The position numbers and the translations under genes were made by a program. Positions 8,014-18,956 of a stretch of DNA of 30,457 nucleotides are shown here, piece by piece; within the stretch, counting starts at the first letter, position 1, and each line of letters starts with the position of its first letter. The notes under the pieces were generated by a model. That model was not told the DNA's origin, made no database searches, and saw only the letters and a list, made by a program, of their open reading frames with translations. The stretch spans positions 1-30,457 of the forward strand of contig JABCPU010000690.1 in the NCBI GenBank assembly GCA_016800925.1, given 5' to 3'. Source of the DNA: Suillus spraguei (lineage: Eukaryota > Basidiomycota > Agaricomycetes > Boletales > Suillaceae).

Positions 8014-10660
8014 CTAGATAATAAGTTCTTCCAATCTGTACAGCCCAACACCGAGCGCAATCTGTTGTTCTTGATGTTTACGTCTTTTTCTCCATTCGTT
8101 CGGGGTTTCCCTCGGCGTTCCCTCAGCCCTCTCCTTCACTGTTCGGTTCTGAATTCTAGCGAAGGGTTCCAATGCCCCTCGAAGGGATCCCATACGTTCA
8201 TGAAGTCCTATCTCGGGTTCTATATGCGACATGATATTCCGAAGTAGTTCGTGTGACGGAGGGAATTGCAACAAGGAAACAAACGAGGCGTCCAACAAGA
8301 CTTGCAGGAAGGATATTGTCTGTAGAGTGTCAGCCTTCATCTTGGCTACTGGGCGTAAACATACTTTATCGTATGGCGGGGCCGCTCCGCCACGCTGTTC
8401 TATCACAACGTTCGATGCCACAGATTTTAAAAGGGTACGGATGTACTCCTCGGTTCCACCGATTGTCCAGCCGTCCAACAATTCTAAGATCAAAATGAGA
8501 TCTTGCGCATCTGGCAGGTATTTTCTGATGGCCAGGCGCATTGCAGCAGGGGACGTTGGGTACGAGACACACATCAGCATATAGGTTGATAGAGTTGGGG
8601 TCCAGGCCCTATTACTATCCACATGCATGGCCTCGGGATCGGTTTGTGACTCTCGCTGTTTACCAACAAGCACCTTGGCTAAGGAGATCATCTCGTCCTC
8701 AGAGATATCGACTACCGAGTTGAACGACAACATGATACTTTCCTATTGCACGAGCTATTATTAGATTTATCATGCTAGAGGGGGGATCACCCACCCAGTC
8801 ACCGTGTTGTTTTAGTGCTGTGAAAAGCCCGCCTTCTACCATGCCTGCACTGACGACACGACTCTCAATGAGGTGCCGCGTGACACGCGGAGAGTACTGA
8901 GGCTTATCAGTATATTCCTTTGCAAAGAAAAGGGCTAAAAGTTCTTTGACAAAACCGTAGCTATAAAGAGCTTCCGACGCAGCACCGTCCTATTGGCAAA
9001 CTAGGCATTAGAAACTTCGATCAAGACTATAACTGCGCACCGGCGTCGAGATTGATAGCACATTACTTGAGGATGATCCACTATCTGAGGTGTGCTCCTT
9101 GACCCATTTGAAAAATGCTTCGTCTGCCTTATGGGGTTCGTTGTGCTGCAAATGATTTGTCATGTTAACAAGCAGTTTAGATCTCGAGTCATTGTCCGCT
9201 GGCGTTGCAGCTTTATGATTTGGTGCTAGCCATTCAGAAGTTGCGGGGTTTTTGCCGATCGCACCAGCAATGGTGGATTTTACGTTCGGATCCAGGGGAA
9301 TGACGTAAACTATCGAACGGTGTGGAGATTCTGAAGTCGACGAGGTGGTCCGTGAAACATTTGCAGGGCACAACGTTAATAATACTTGCCCTGCATCTGC
9401 GAGCATCAAGTTCATACTAATGCCCAATTTGATGCTCGGCGCAAGAGCGGACGGGATTGGTATAGCATGCGATGCAATAACTACACCGTAACGCATGTCC
9501 CAGAGAAGGATTGATATATCTGATGATGGCGCACCGGTTATGGTGACGAGTAGAACCAACGAGGAACCCAGTGAAAGGAGACACATGCCGCATCCAAAAG
9601 AATGAGTATTCAAACGCGATAATTGGGCCAGAGTTAATGTCTCGCCAATCTGTGCTACAGATGTTGTTAGGCCGTTTATCTCAAGCTGGTAAGCAGCCCA
9701 AGTATGAGATTCATCTTGACAATGTGAGAAACCTTCAAACCAGAATAGACACACAAGCTTACTTATGTAGCTCAACACCCCGCAGGGACCAAATGAAAGG
9801 GCGATAACGTGGTCTTGTGTTTTCTGCCCCGAGACTCCATGGAAGATCGAAAGCTGGTTTTTGCCGATGATGGTTGTATCCTTGCCAGTGACAGATACAA
9901 TGGACAGAAGCAACGTAGAGTCAGAGCTCGAGCAGAACACTATTATGGTGTCTGGGGGGTTTTCATGAGGTGGCAGAAAAGTACATGACGTGCCAGGGAA
10001 GAAAAATACGTCCAGGAAATTTTGTTCGTGCGGACATACAAGAGAGGACTGGATGTTCAACTCGTAATCTGCGACACTGATGTCACCGGTGGAAGACACG
10101 AGTAAAATCTTTGAACTTTTATCGTCTGAGTAGATATGCACGACTTCGTGAGGCAGCTAATGATTGCGTCAGTGTAGAACATGACTTGGAATGTTTGCAT
10201 GAGCAAAACACACCACAATTTCGCGTTTGTCATTTTTGCCCAAGGTGCCGCCTAATATTTTCTGCTTCATAATCCATACCGTCCGGTCCCTGTTCTTCAC
10301 AGCAATCTCCGGTGCGGAAGAGACGAGTGCATAAGTTGTGCATGTGCGCCCATCATCCTCTAGCGTACACCGGCTGGTCGCAGGTCCAGAGAACACGACA
10401 TTAGATCCACAGGTGTGCGAGGCCACTGTATGAAGTTCAGATAGCTGAAAACAGAAAGTCTCCATCAACGTGTCTCTGCAGGAGTCCAGAAAACTTACAT
10501 CAACAATATGTATGCCCTCCGCTTGGATGGTCACTGTTGCATGTCCGGGGAAATCACGACTGTATGATGCATATTTAGAATTGTGTACTTTTGCGTGCCT
10601 TGTCTTCGTTGGAACAGGGTAGCTTGATACTTGGAACGGCTCTCCGATGAGGGAGCTCAT
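8014..10660 (-). CDS. NOL11: NOL11/Utp8-like nucleolar protein, t-UTP (UtpA) subunit
   Basis: Six exons: 10499-10660, 10214-10444, 9763-10156, 9041-9714, 8795-8989, 8014-8742; 794 residues. Introns are 54, 57, 48, 51 and 52 nt, so four are multiples of three and two are open in frame. The N-terminal two thirds look like a beta-propeller (repeating hydrophobic strands, IHIVD, VVHIYSDD). A STIAGAIGK segment matches SSLAGALGK of human NOL11. The C-terminus has a helical part ending FLQVLLDASFVSLLQFPPS, the counterpart of WICLLLDANFTVVVMMPEA in NOL11, and a final YRLEEL. NOL11 acts in the nucleolus in rRNA transcription and early SSU processome assembly. Human NOL11 is 719 residues. The start is the first ATG of the open frame. 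The gene is divergent from the transporter. Confidence 0.8.
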
Positions 10661-11317
10661 CGAGGTTTGTGAAGAAGATCAGTGTATGTATGGTGAGGTG
10701 TCCGGGGAGCCATCCATCCGGGGTCTCAGTAAAGCATTATTGTAAATTTAGATGCAGGAAAATAGTCGTTCCCAAGTTCTCCGGAGGTCAAGCTCAACTC
10801 AGTGCATCAACTTCCAATGATCATCCATTCTGAAGTAAATCATAAGTTCTGGCTGCTATTGCATCGTGAACAACAGTAAGTACTTCCAGGTTATCATAGT
10901 CTGGCTCAGTTTAAGTTACTACAGTGACTGATCTCATCCTGTGTAAGCTGGTACTGGTCGAAAATGAGTCTCGTGCCAGAAGTCTGGACCCTGCCTTAAT
11001 TAGCACCTAGAAGGCATATGACTTGCAGTTATCTCCATGCAGAGATGCATCTTCGAGGACACCCTATGTACATTCTGACCTCTTTATTGGACGGAACAAC
11101 TATCTTCATGGGGGGGAAGCAATTTCAATGAGAGAAGTACGTTGGATGGTATTCTAGGATTCTGCTTGCACGTTGACAATGAGTCATGCACGGTTCTGCT
11201 TTTATAGTGATAGCACAGTACTGGCTTGATCAAGATCCGTGGGCCATTGGAGGATCACTGCCACAGGATGTTAAATGACATCGATGAGTTAAGGTCATGA
11301 CTGGTCTATGCTTGATA

Positions 11318-11347
11318 GTCGGCCGATCTGTAAAGCGTTCGGCCGAC
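11318..11347. promoter_or_regulatory. Inverted repeat with two TCGGCCGA copies
   Basis: GTCGGCCGA at 11318-11326 and TCGGCCGAC at 11339-11347 are exact inverted copies separated by 12 bases; each also holds the self-complementary octamer TCGGCCGA. The site lies about 540 bases upstream of the MFS transporter start. CGG/CCG half sites are typical of fungal Zn2Cys6 regulators, which often control transporters. The repeat is seen; the regulator is inferred. Confidence 0.4.
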
Positions 11348-11462
11348 CGTGGTAGCCTAGTACTGTCAGCATAATGACGACTCCCGGACGCGGATGCAGA
11401 GGTAGGTCTTGGTCTGCGAGTCCTCCTGGCACTGATTCAGGCAGCGGTGAATACTAGTGGTT

Positions 11463-11492
11463 CCGAGTCTCGGACCACTCAATTATAGTCCG
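11463..11492. promoter_or_regulatory. Paired CGG/CCG inverted half sites
   Basis: CCGAGTCTCGG (11463-11473) is a CCG-N5-CGG arrangement. Overlapping it, CTCGGAC (11469-11475) is repeated inverted as GTCCGAG (11488-11494). These are further candidate binding sites for zinc-cluster regulators, about 400 bases before the transporter start. Confidence 0.3.
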
Positions 11493-11882
11493 AGGAATAC
11501 CTCTCTCCCGAAGCTAATTATATTTCTGACAAAGAACTGACATGTGGTAGTGCGTGTCGAGCGGATGAATTTTACCCCTGAGACTCTGCCGATTCATTTT
11601 TACGCGAGCACGGAGCGCCGTAATAAGCATATTATAGTATATGTTTAGCAAAAGTTCCCTTTTGACACAACTTTGACAGAAGATCCTCAGTCAATTCACT
11701 GGAACGCGAATGCGGCATCTCGGAGCAAAGCTCGGCACAATTCCACCACACTCTACCAGTATTACACACAGGTGGTCTGGAAAGATATGAACCCACTCCC
11801 TGAGGCTTTCTTTGTCCCCATTCTCTGCTGACGCCCTCAGTCCATTCTTGAATTTCACTCCCTACCCTCAGACTCTCATAAA

Positions 11883-14686
11883 ATGACAACGATGGCGGGG
11901 TCGTCATCTCCAGTCAAAGAAGCGAAAGAAGCACCAGGTGCTTCATGGAAAAAGAATGAGGAGCATATAGTCCCCAAAAATCGCATAGGCATTGTATTCT
12001 TTGGTTTGATGTGCTGTGTATTCTTGGCGGCTTTAGATCAAGTATGCAAATTGTTCTTGTTCTTCATGAAAATCTGACTCACACTTCACAAGACCATTGT
12101 AGCCACCGCCTTGCCTACAATTGTAGCGGACCTTGGAGGGGGAAATGAATACAGTTGGGTAGGAAGGTTCGTATATGTAGATTAGGCTCGGTGTCACACT
12201 CTAACTTATCTTCATACAGTGCGTACATGTTGGCCTGCGCTTCTTTGGGCCCGCTATACGCCAAGCTATCCGACATTTCAGGTCGGTGCCATTTCAGTCT
12301 CATGCTCACATCGTCGCTTGGAAATTAACTGTTGGGATCTGCAGGCCGTAAACCCATACTATATGGGTCCATAGTCATATTTTTAGTATGTTTCCCACCA
12401 CCTGCGTCCCATTTTGTTTTAACATCATAGATTAGATTGGTTCAGCCTTGTGTGGCGCAGCCCAGAATATGACATGGTTGATTGTCTGTCGCGCTGTACA
12501 AGGTATCGGCGGCGGGGGCATAATACAACTTGTACAAATCACTATATCTGATATTGTGTCATTGCAAGAGTGAGTATCTGTTAGTAAACCTGGTTTATTT
12601 TGGACCTTATTTATTTTTCAGCCGAGGCAAGTATGCTGGCTTGATCGGTGCCACCTGGGGCATCGCAAGGTAAGATCCACTAGAGCTAGTCAGGTTCCTG
12701 AAGTTTAAAACCTTACCTATTTTCTTAGTGTTGTCGGACCATTAATCGGCGGCGTAAGATCTGCTATCTTCCGAAGACATCTGACCATTCATGATTTTTC
12801 TGCGTTCTAGGTTTTTACCGATCATGTAACTTGGAGGTGGTGAGTATTCGCATCAATATGTTATTGATCCAAATTTCAATCGATGTGTATCAGGTGCTTC
12901 TGGGTCAATTTGTGCGTTTGACATATATTTTGCTGGGGTCAGAAGTTCATTATTGATACGCCCTTGGACAGACCGACCGGCGGCGTAGCTGGGGCAGTTT
13001 TATTCTTCTTCTTAAATTTAAATCCCCATGAAGGAAGACCCTTCCGCGACCATATCCGGGAATTTGATTTCGTTGGGCTTTTCCTGATTATTACAGGTGT
13101 CATTTGCCTGCTTGTAGGTTTCGACTCTAGCGAAACGACATGTAACGTTATCCTTTCTGTTCTGAAGAACCGAATCTTACTAGTATTCAGGGCAAAGTGC
13201 TGAAACCATTGCTCTCCTTGTTGTGGGAGGCGCGTTGCTAATCCTTGGTGGCGTTAATGAGATATACACAAAGCGGTCCCCCATCATCCCTCCTCGTCTT
13301 TTCAAGGTGAGTTGTCGAGAACGCTATTCACGTTGTCTCTCAACGTTTGCCAGACACGTACAACTGGCGCAATATTGATCTCTGTATTCTTGCACGCTGT
13401 GGTATTTTTCTCAGGTAAGCACGTCACGTACGCAAATCTGTCCTGGGTTTTAGTATTCATCCATATGACTATTCCAGGTTCATAGTGAGTATTTTGTAGA
13501 CAGAGTTTATACCTGACATTATCTCATGGTTTTCTAGCTACCTTCCGATGTATTACCAAGGTAGATCTGTCCTACAATCTTCGAGTATGCACTTTGTTGA
13601 GCGCGATACCAGTTCTTGGCGCATCAGCCACGGGCTCTGGCATTAGGTGAGTATTTGAACATACATATGCGTCGTTGTATGCAGGTTACTGATATGCACA
13701 GAATGCTACCGTATTCGTTGTGCAGTGCGCTCATGTCGGTATTTTCTGGAATAGTTGTGGCCCGCACGGGATCCTACCGTCCTATGGTGTGGTTCGGATG
13801 GATTGTCATGACACTTGGTTGGGGTCTCATGATCATGCTGGACAATACGAGCACTACGTATGTGTATAGTCACTGCCAAAGTCAAACGATTATTATAGCT
13901 CTTTTAAACAGTGCAGAGAAGGAAGTCTACCCCTTTATTGCAGGGCTTGGTATCGGTTGCTTGTTCCAGGTGAGTTTATTATATCATCATAACGATCCGT
14001 GCTCATCATCACCTCTCTGATAGACCCCGCTTATCGGCCTACAGGCGGCCATGCCTCTCAAGGACATGGCTACCAGCACAGGTGCTTTTGTGTTCCTCCG
14101 GTGAGTGTGACTTTAATATGTACATTTCATAGGTACTTATTGGTCTTCAGAACTCTTGGGGGTACTGTAGGTATCACGATCGGAGAAGCTATCATTTCCA
14201 GTGTTCTCCAGCTGAAATTGCGCGGCATCCAAGGCCTCACCATCAACACTTCTCCAGCGGCTTTGAATGATAGCATCAGGCAGATTTCTTCCATTGCTGT
14301 TAGAAACAATTTTATGATCTCTATTCGAGCTTACTCACCGGTCTTACCAGAACCCAACAGTGCGTAGTGAAGTCATGCATGCTTACTCGCAGTCTATCAG
14401 CACAATTTGGTTGGTCAACACGCCACTAGCTGGGTTCGGTCTCTTTCTAGTTCTCTTTATTCGTGGTTACACCCTCCAGCGCACGATTATCCGTAGCGGC
14501 GAGAAGAAGCCAGGAGACGTTGAGAAAGGTGCCGCTCAAGCGACGATAGAAGAAGACTCACCAGTCATGGAGTTAGCATCTTTGGAGAATGAAAAGAGAC
14601 GAGCTTCCTGTGATGACGCCACTGAACACACACGAACATACACGGCAGATGACGTTACTAGTGTCAAGCAGAAGACGGAAGAATAG
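11883..14686 (+). CDS. MFS drug/solute transporter, DHA2 (14-TMS) type
   Basis: Twenty exons: 11883-12041, 12093-12166, 12220-12281, 12345-12385, 12436-12569, 12622-12669, 12729-12753, 12811-12839, 12894-12911, 12972-13141, 13191-13306, 13354-13414, 13478-13484, 13538-13560, 13613-13646, 13702-13857, 13912-13969, 14024-14100, 14151-14298, 14351-14686; 591 residues. The first helix ends AALDQTIVATALPTI. MFS motif A reads AKLSDISGRKP; motif C lies in SVVGPLIGGVF, followed by WRWCFWVNLPTGG, the DHA2 hallmark. Later segments are YYLPMYYQ, SGIRMLPYSL, GLGIGCLFQ and LGGTVGITIGEAI. The C-terminal tail is hydrophilic and acidic. It is likely a plasma-membrane proton antiporter; the substrate cannot be told. 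Two very short exons (7 and 18 nt) make it easy to mis-annotate. Confidence 0.9.
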
Positions 14687-15144
14687 AGCGAGGGACATCT
14701 GATACCCCTGCCTCGAGCCTGGAAGTGAAGGGACAGGTGATACCTGATTATACCTTGTCGATGGTGGTCTCTGGCTGTGCATGAGGCTTAAGGACTCGCA
14801 TATAAATGATTCGGAACCAAAGTGTGTAGCTTATAAATGCACTAGAGCATTGTATGTATTTCTCTTACTTGCAGGTCGATGTCAATAATTTAATATTACT
14901 CATGACTCGGAGCATTCTTCCTTCGCGTGTATCGGCAACGATAATCTCTATCATACATGATGAACCGCAACCTGGCTGAATAGCCATTACCTATATTTAG
15001 CCACGAAAGATATAAAAATACCTCTACGTCGCAGGTCACGTGAGATGATTTTTCGAAGTAGTGATACATTTTTGCGATCGTTCACTCTCGTCTATCTTCT
15101 GTCCATTTACTACTATTATTTTGGCGCAGGCGATCAGGGTGCCC
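14687..15144. other. Intergenic region with UTP21 promoter
   Basis: No coding signal is seen. It contains a TATAAAAA box (15011-15018) and a palindromic TCACGTGA (15036-15043), about 130 and 105 bases before the UTP21 start codon. The MFS 3' end occupies the left part. Confidence 0.6.
15011..15043 (+). promoter_or_regulatory. TATA box and TCACGTGA element of UTP21
   Basis: TATAAAAA (15011-15018) and the 8-base palindrome TCACGTGA (15036-15043) are visible. CACGTG with flanking T/A is the binding word of Cbf1/USF-type bHLH proteins in fungi. Its location before a ribosome-biogenesis gene is suggestive only. No equivalent was noticed upstream of NOL11. Confidence 0.4.
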
Positions 15145-18100
15145 ATGGCTACTCAGAACGCTGAAGATGTTGATATCATAGAAGCCCGCCCCCGCAAAAG
15201 GATTCGCAACAGCACAAAACGCAAACGTGCTTCGAGTCCCACTCACCCGCCCAGAGTACCTATATTGTTTGCGCCGTTCCGCGCCCTGGGTCTAATCACA
15301 AACCATATACCATTCTATATGCAAACACGCTCTTACAAGGATGCAACTGAGGGGCCTCGCATACACATTTTAACCTGTCTCGGCAGATCATGGGCCTTAT
15401 GGGAGGGGGGCAAGATGGGCCTGTTATTTGTGGGTGAGTCATTGGTATGTCTCAATTCAGAAGGCATGTTTGATTTTCCTGTGTAATGGTGCACAGGTCC
15501 GGAAGTCCAAGACCCCATTTCGTGCTTAGTTATGGATGGAGATGCTGTTTGGGCAGCGTCTGGCGTGCATGTAATCAAATATCTCCGAGGAAAAGAGGTA
15601 GGAGCTTGCAGATATTTTATTTACTTTCTTTTTTGACTCAGTTGCAGGTTTCACGCGTGTCGAATCCGCTCCAGACCCCCTTAGCATTCGTCATTCTATT
15701 TGGCTCTCAGTTGCTTGCATTGACGGAAGATGGTAGGCGGATGCTGATATGGGAGGTATCGACCAATGGTACGCTTTTCTGTCCGATCATTCGGAGTGTT
15801 TGTTTTATAATTACTCCAGAACAAGCACTATCTACAACTATTCAGTTTGATATTGGGTTTACTGCTACATCAATTCTCCATCCTGCCACATATCTGAACA
15901 AAGTTCTGGTTGCTAGTAGTGAGGGTGATATGCAGCTTTGGAACATCCGTACACAGTGAGTTGAATATCTGTAATCCATTAATTGAATTCAACGGTTACT
16001 GCAGGACCTGTATACACAAGTTTTCTAGTTCTCGATTGCGCACATTACCATCTCAGCAGCATATGAACTCATTGTCGAGTCCCATCACAGCGCTAACGCA
16101 GTCGCCTGCTATTGATGTGGTTGGTGTTGGTTTTATGTCAGGAGAAATATCTGTGTACGACGTTCGTGCTGACGAGCGGCTCATGAGAATGTACATGGAT
16201 AACGGGGGAATCAAAGCTTTGTCCTTCCGGAGTGGTATGTTGCTACAAATATAAGCATACTCGATTCTGATCTTGCTGCATACAAGATGGTCACCCGATT
16301 CTGGCGTCCGCCTCATCGTCTGGACACATAGCTCTCTGGGACCTGGATTCCGGAGGTCGGCTTCTTCACCTCATCCGGGGTGCACATGATGGTGCTGTCA
16401 GTGCACTTGAATGGGTCCCTGGACAGCCTGTCCTCATCAGTTCAGGTGAGGATAACAGCGTCAAGGTAGTTATAAGAATAAGAAGGTCTGTTTATCACTG
16501 ATAATATTCAAATAGCAATGGTTGTACGAATCTCCCACCGCTGTTCCTCGACTCCTGAAATTCAGATCTGGTCATCATGCACCTCCACATCTCATCCGGT
16601 TTTATGGTGAAGATGGTAAACAATTGCTATCTGCGTCAGCAGATCGTACCCTTCGGTATATCTCTGTTGTTCGAGACTCGAGGTCATACGAGATGTCGCA
16701 AGGTAGGTGTTGAGTACAGAATGATGTTATTGATGGTTAACCGGGGTCTGTTTAGGATCTCTCGCACGAAAAGCTACGATCCTTTCAAAACCTCTTGCTT
16801 CGTTAAAATTCCCTCCCATCACCTCCATTTCTTGTTCGTCGACACGATCCAAGGACTGGGATGACGTTTTGACCGCACATGCTGACGAGATGTGTGTGCG
16901 GTCTTGGACAGTGCTCAACAAGCGTGTTGGAAAGCACACCTTCAACTCTGCTGAAAGTTCCAAAAAGAAGTCTCCCTCGGGTGTTGTAAAGGTTCGTCGT
17001 CTTCCTTGCCTCATTCTAAGTCTTATCCTGTAATTTAGTGTGTCTGTGTTACTGCTTGTGGAAACTTTGGTCTTGCGGGATCTTCAACTGGAGAAATACA
17101 CATGTGGAACATGCAGTCTGGGTTGAAGCGAAAGTCGTTCAGGGTTGGCCCTTGCCCTCAAGCCGTAATTGAGCGCCTTGAGCTTTCGTCCATGACGAAA
17201 CCAAAAGCCAGTGAGCGTGGCATTACTGGCCTGGCTTCAGATGCTCTGAACCGGGTAGTCATTGCCACTACTTCAGATGGCACTGTGAATGTGAGAATTG
17301 TCGCTGCTTCCACCGCTCCCAACTCACAATGACTGACGGCTATAGTTCTTCGACTTCCAAGCCTGCACTCTGGACCAAGTGATGGTTTTACCAACTTCAG
17401 CTAGTTCGATAATGTTACAGCGAGACTCTGGATTACTTGCAGTCATCTGCGATGATATGGTCGTTCGAATCATTGACATCGAGACTCGTAGAATCGTTAG
17501 AGAACTAGCATGTGGCGTCCAAGGTCGAATACTTGACATTGTGGGTTGCGGACATTGCGTTGAACTTCAGAACTTCACTGAAGTAGTAACAGGCATTTTC
17601 GTCGGATTCGCGCTGGATAGTGGTCACATCGTTAGACTCTGTGATACGGACATTCGATATACCTACTGGTCAGCTCATAAATGCGTTCCGCACACCTAGT
17701 GTCGCGACGAGTATTGCGTTCTCGCCGACAAATGACTTTTTGGCCACTACACACGTCGACAGTGTTGGTATTTTCCTTTGGTAAGACACTACGTACCAAC
17801 TCCTCATCTCCGTTGATACCTCTGGATAGGGCAAATCGGTCTCAATACTCGGAGGTTGCATTCCGTGCAATTTCGGAAGATAATATCGCGGAAGTTACGC
17901 TTCCTTCGATGCAAGGGTCTGAAGAAGATGAAGGTGAACTATTTGTTCATTTGGTTTTGTGCATATTGCTGATTTATATTCAGCATTAGAAGCTTTGGAA
18001 GCACTGGGGGTGGAAGATAAGCCCACAGACGTCTTCTCGACGCCATCTCAATTAGATGGAGACCTTGTGACATTAACGTTACTCCCTCGCGCACGTTGGC

Positions 18101-18765
18101 AGACACTGCTGAATCTGGAAGTTATACAAGTTCGTGCTTGATCGTTTGTTCTTTCACGCTAGAATTAATTATTTTGCAGCAACGGAATAAGCCAAAAGAG
18201 CCACCGAAGAAACCCGAACATGCACCATTTTTCTTGCCTACGTTACCGGGCGTCGAGCATCGTTTTGCAATCGAAGAAAAGAAGCAAGAGACACCAGAAA
18301 AGCACACCCGCAGACTCGATAAAATGGTTGCGAACTCGCAAAGCACGTTACAAAAGTTACTGGTCGAGTCAGATAAAAATAGTGGCTGTATGATCTTTTC
18401 CGTTCGCGATTTTTTCATGCTGATCACTAAGGCTTCTTTCAGCGGATGATGCATTGTTCAACTACATCAAGAGCCTCTCGCCAGCGGCAATTGATTTGGA
18501 GTTGCGCTCGTTAGTCTCGTTCAACAGCCTCCGACAGTTTCTTCGCGCCATCAAGCGACGCCTGCAGTCGCACCTTGACTTTGAAGCCGTGCAAGCACTA
18601 CAAAATGTCGTCCTGCGAATTCATGCAGATGTGATTATCGAAAATGAGGATTTGCGGACTGAGTTAGAGGAGCTCCTGAAAGTACAGAAGAGAGAGAGTG
18701 GCCGAGTGCTAGATTTACTGGCTTCGTCACTCGGCACACTTGGTTTTGTTCGGGACATACAATAG
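15145..18765 (+). CDS. UTP21: UTP21/WDR36, SSU processome UtpB subunit
   Basis: Fifteen exons: 15145-15433, 15497-15597, 15648-15768, 15820-15955, 16005-16234, 16287-16465, 16516-16702, 16756-16991, 17039-17290, 17346-17540, 17593-17780, 17830-17933, 17984-18129, 18180-18387, 18443-18765; 964 residues. A basic N-terminus (PRKRIRNSTKRKR) is followed by tandem WD40 propellers (GDMQLWNI, GHIALWDLDS, DRTLRYISV, GEIHMWNMQSG, DSVIRTFDIPTGQ). The C-terminus is the Utp21-specific domain, with DALFNYIKSLSPAAIDLELR and QFLRAIKRRLQSHLDFEAV. UTP21 works with Pwp2, Utp12, Utp13, Utp6 and Utp18 in the nucleolus, in 18S rRNA processing. The size fits the family. The exon 14 donor has an alternative 6 bases upstream (18382). 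Confidence 0.93.
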
Positions 18766-18956
18766 ACAATGTCCCGTACCTGCAAGTACACAAAATACAC
18801 GAGAGGTAGTGAATTGTGCCGCTGAGGCAGTCAATTTTATATTACGTAAATGTGGACTTGCACGTGCCTGTGTCACGAACGCGTCCGCATGTGTTGATCA
18901 TCATCGGGTGCCGCGTTTAGTCAATGTACCCCCACTAGCACCTCTATTCTGTCTAT

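Larger units (their letters stand above)
10661..11882. other. Divergent intergenic region between NOL11 and the MFS gene
   Basis: This 1.2-kb stretch holds no open frame with coding signs. It contains several perfect inverted GC-rich words (listed separately) within about 560 bases of the transporter start. A TATA-like run lies near 11630-11642. Both flanking genes start outward from here, so it must contain both promoters. Confidence 0.6.

Noticed and set aside
11632..11907. 91-codon minus-strand frame overlapping the MFS start
   Set aside because: Overlaps the true first exon in antisense and shows no domain; chance open frame in promoter DNA.
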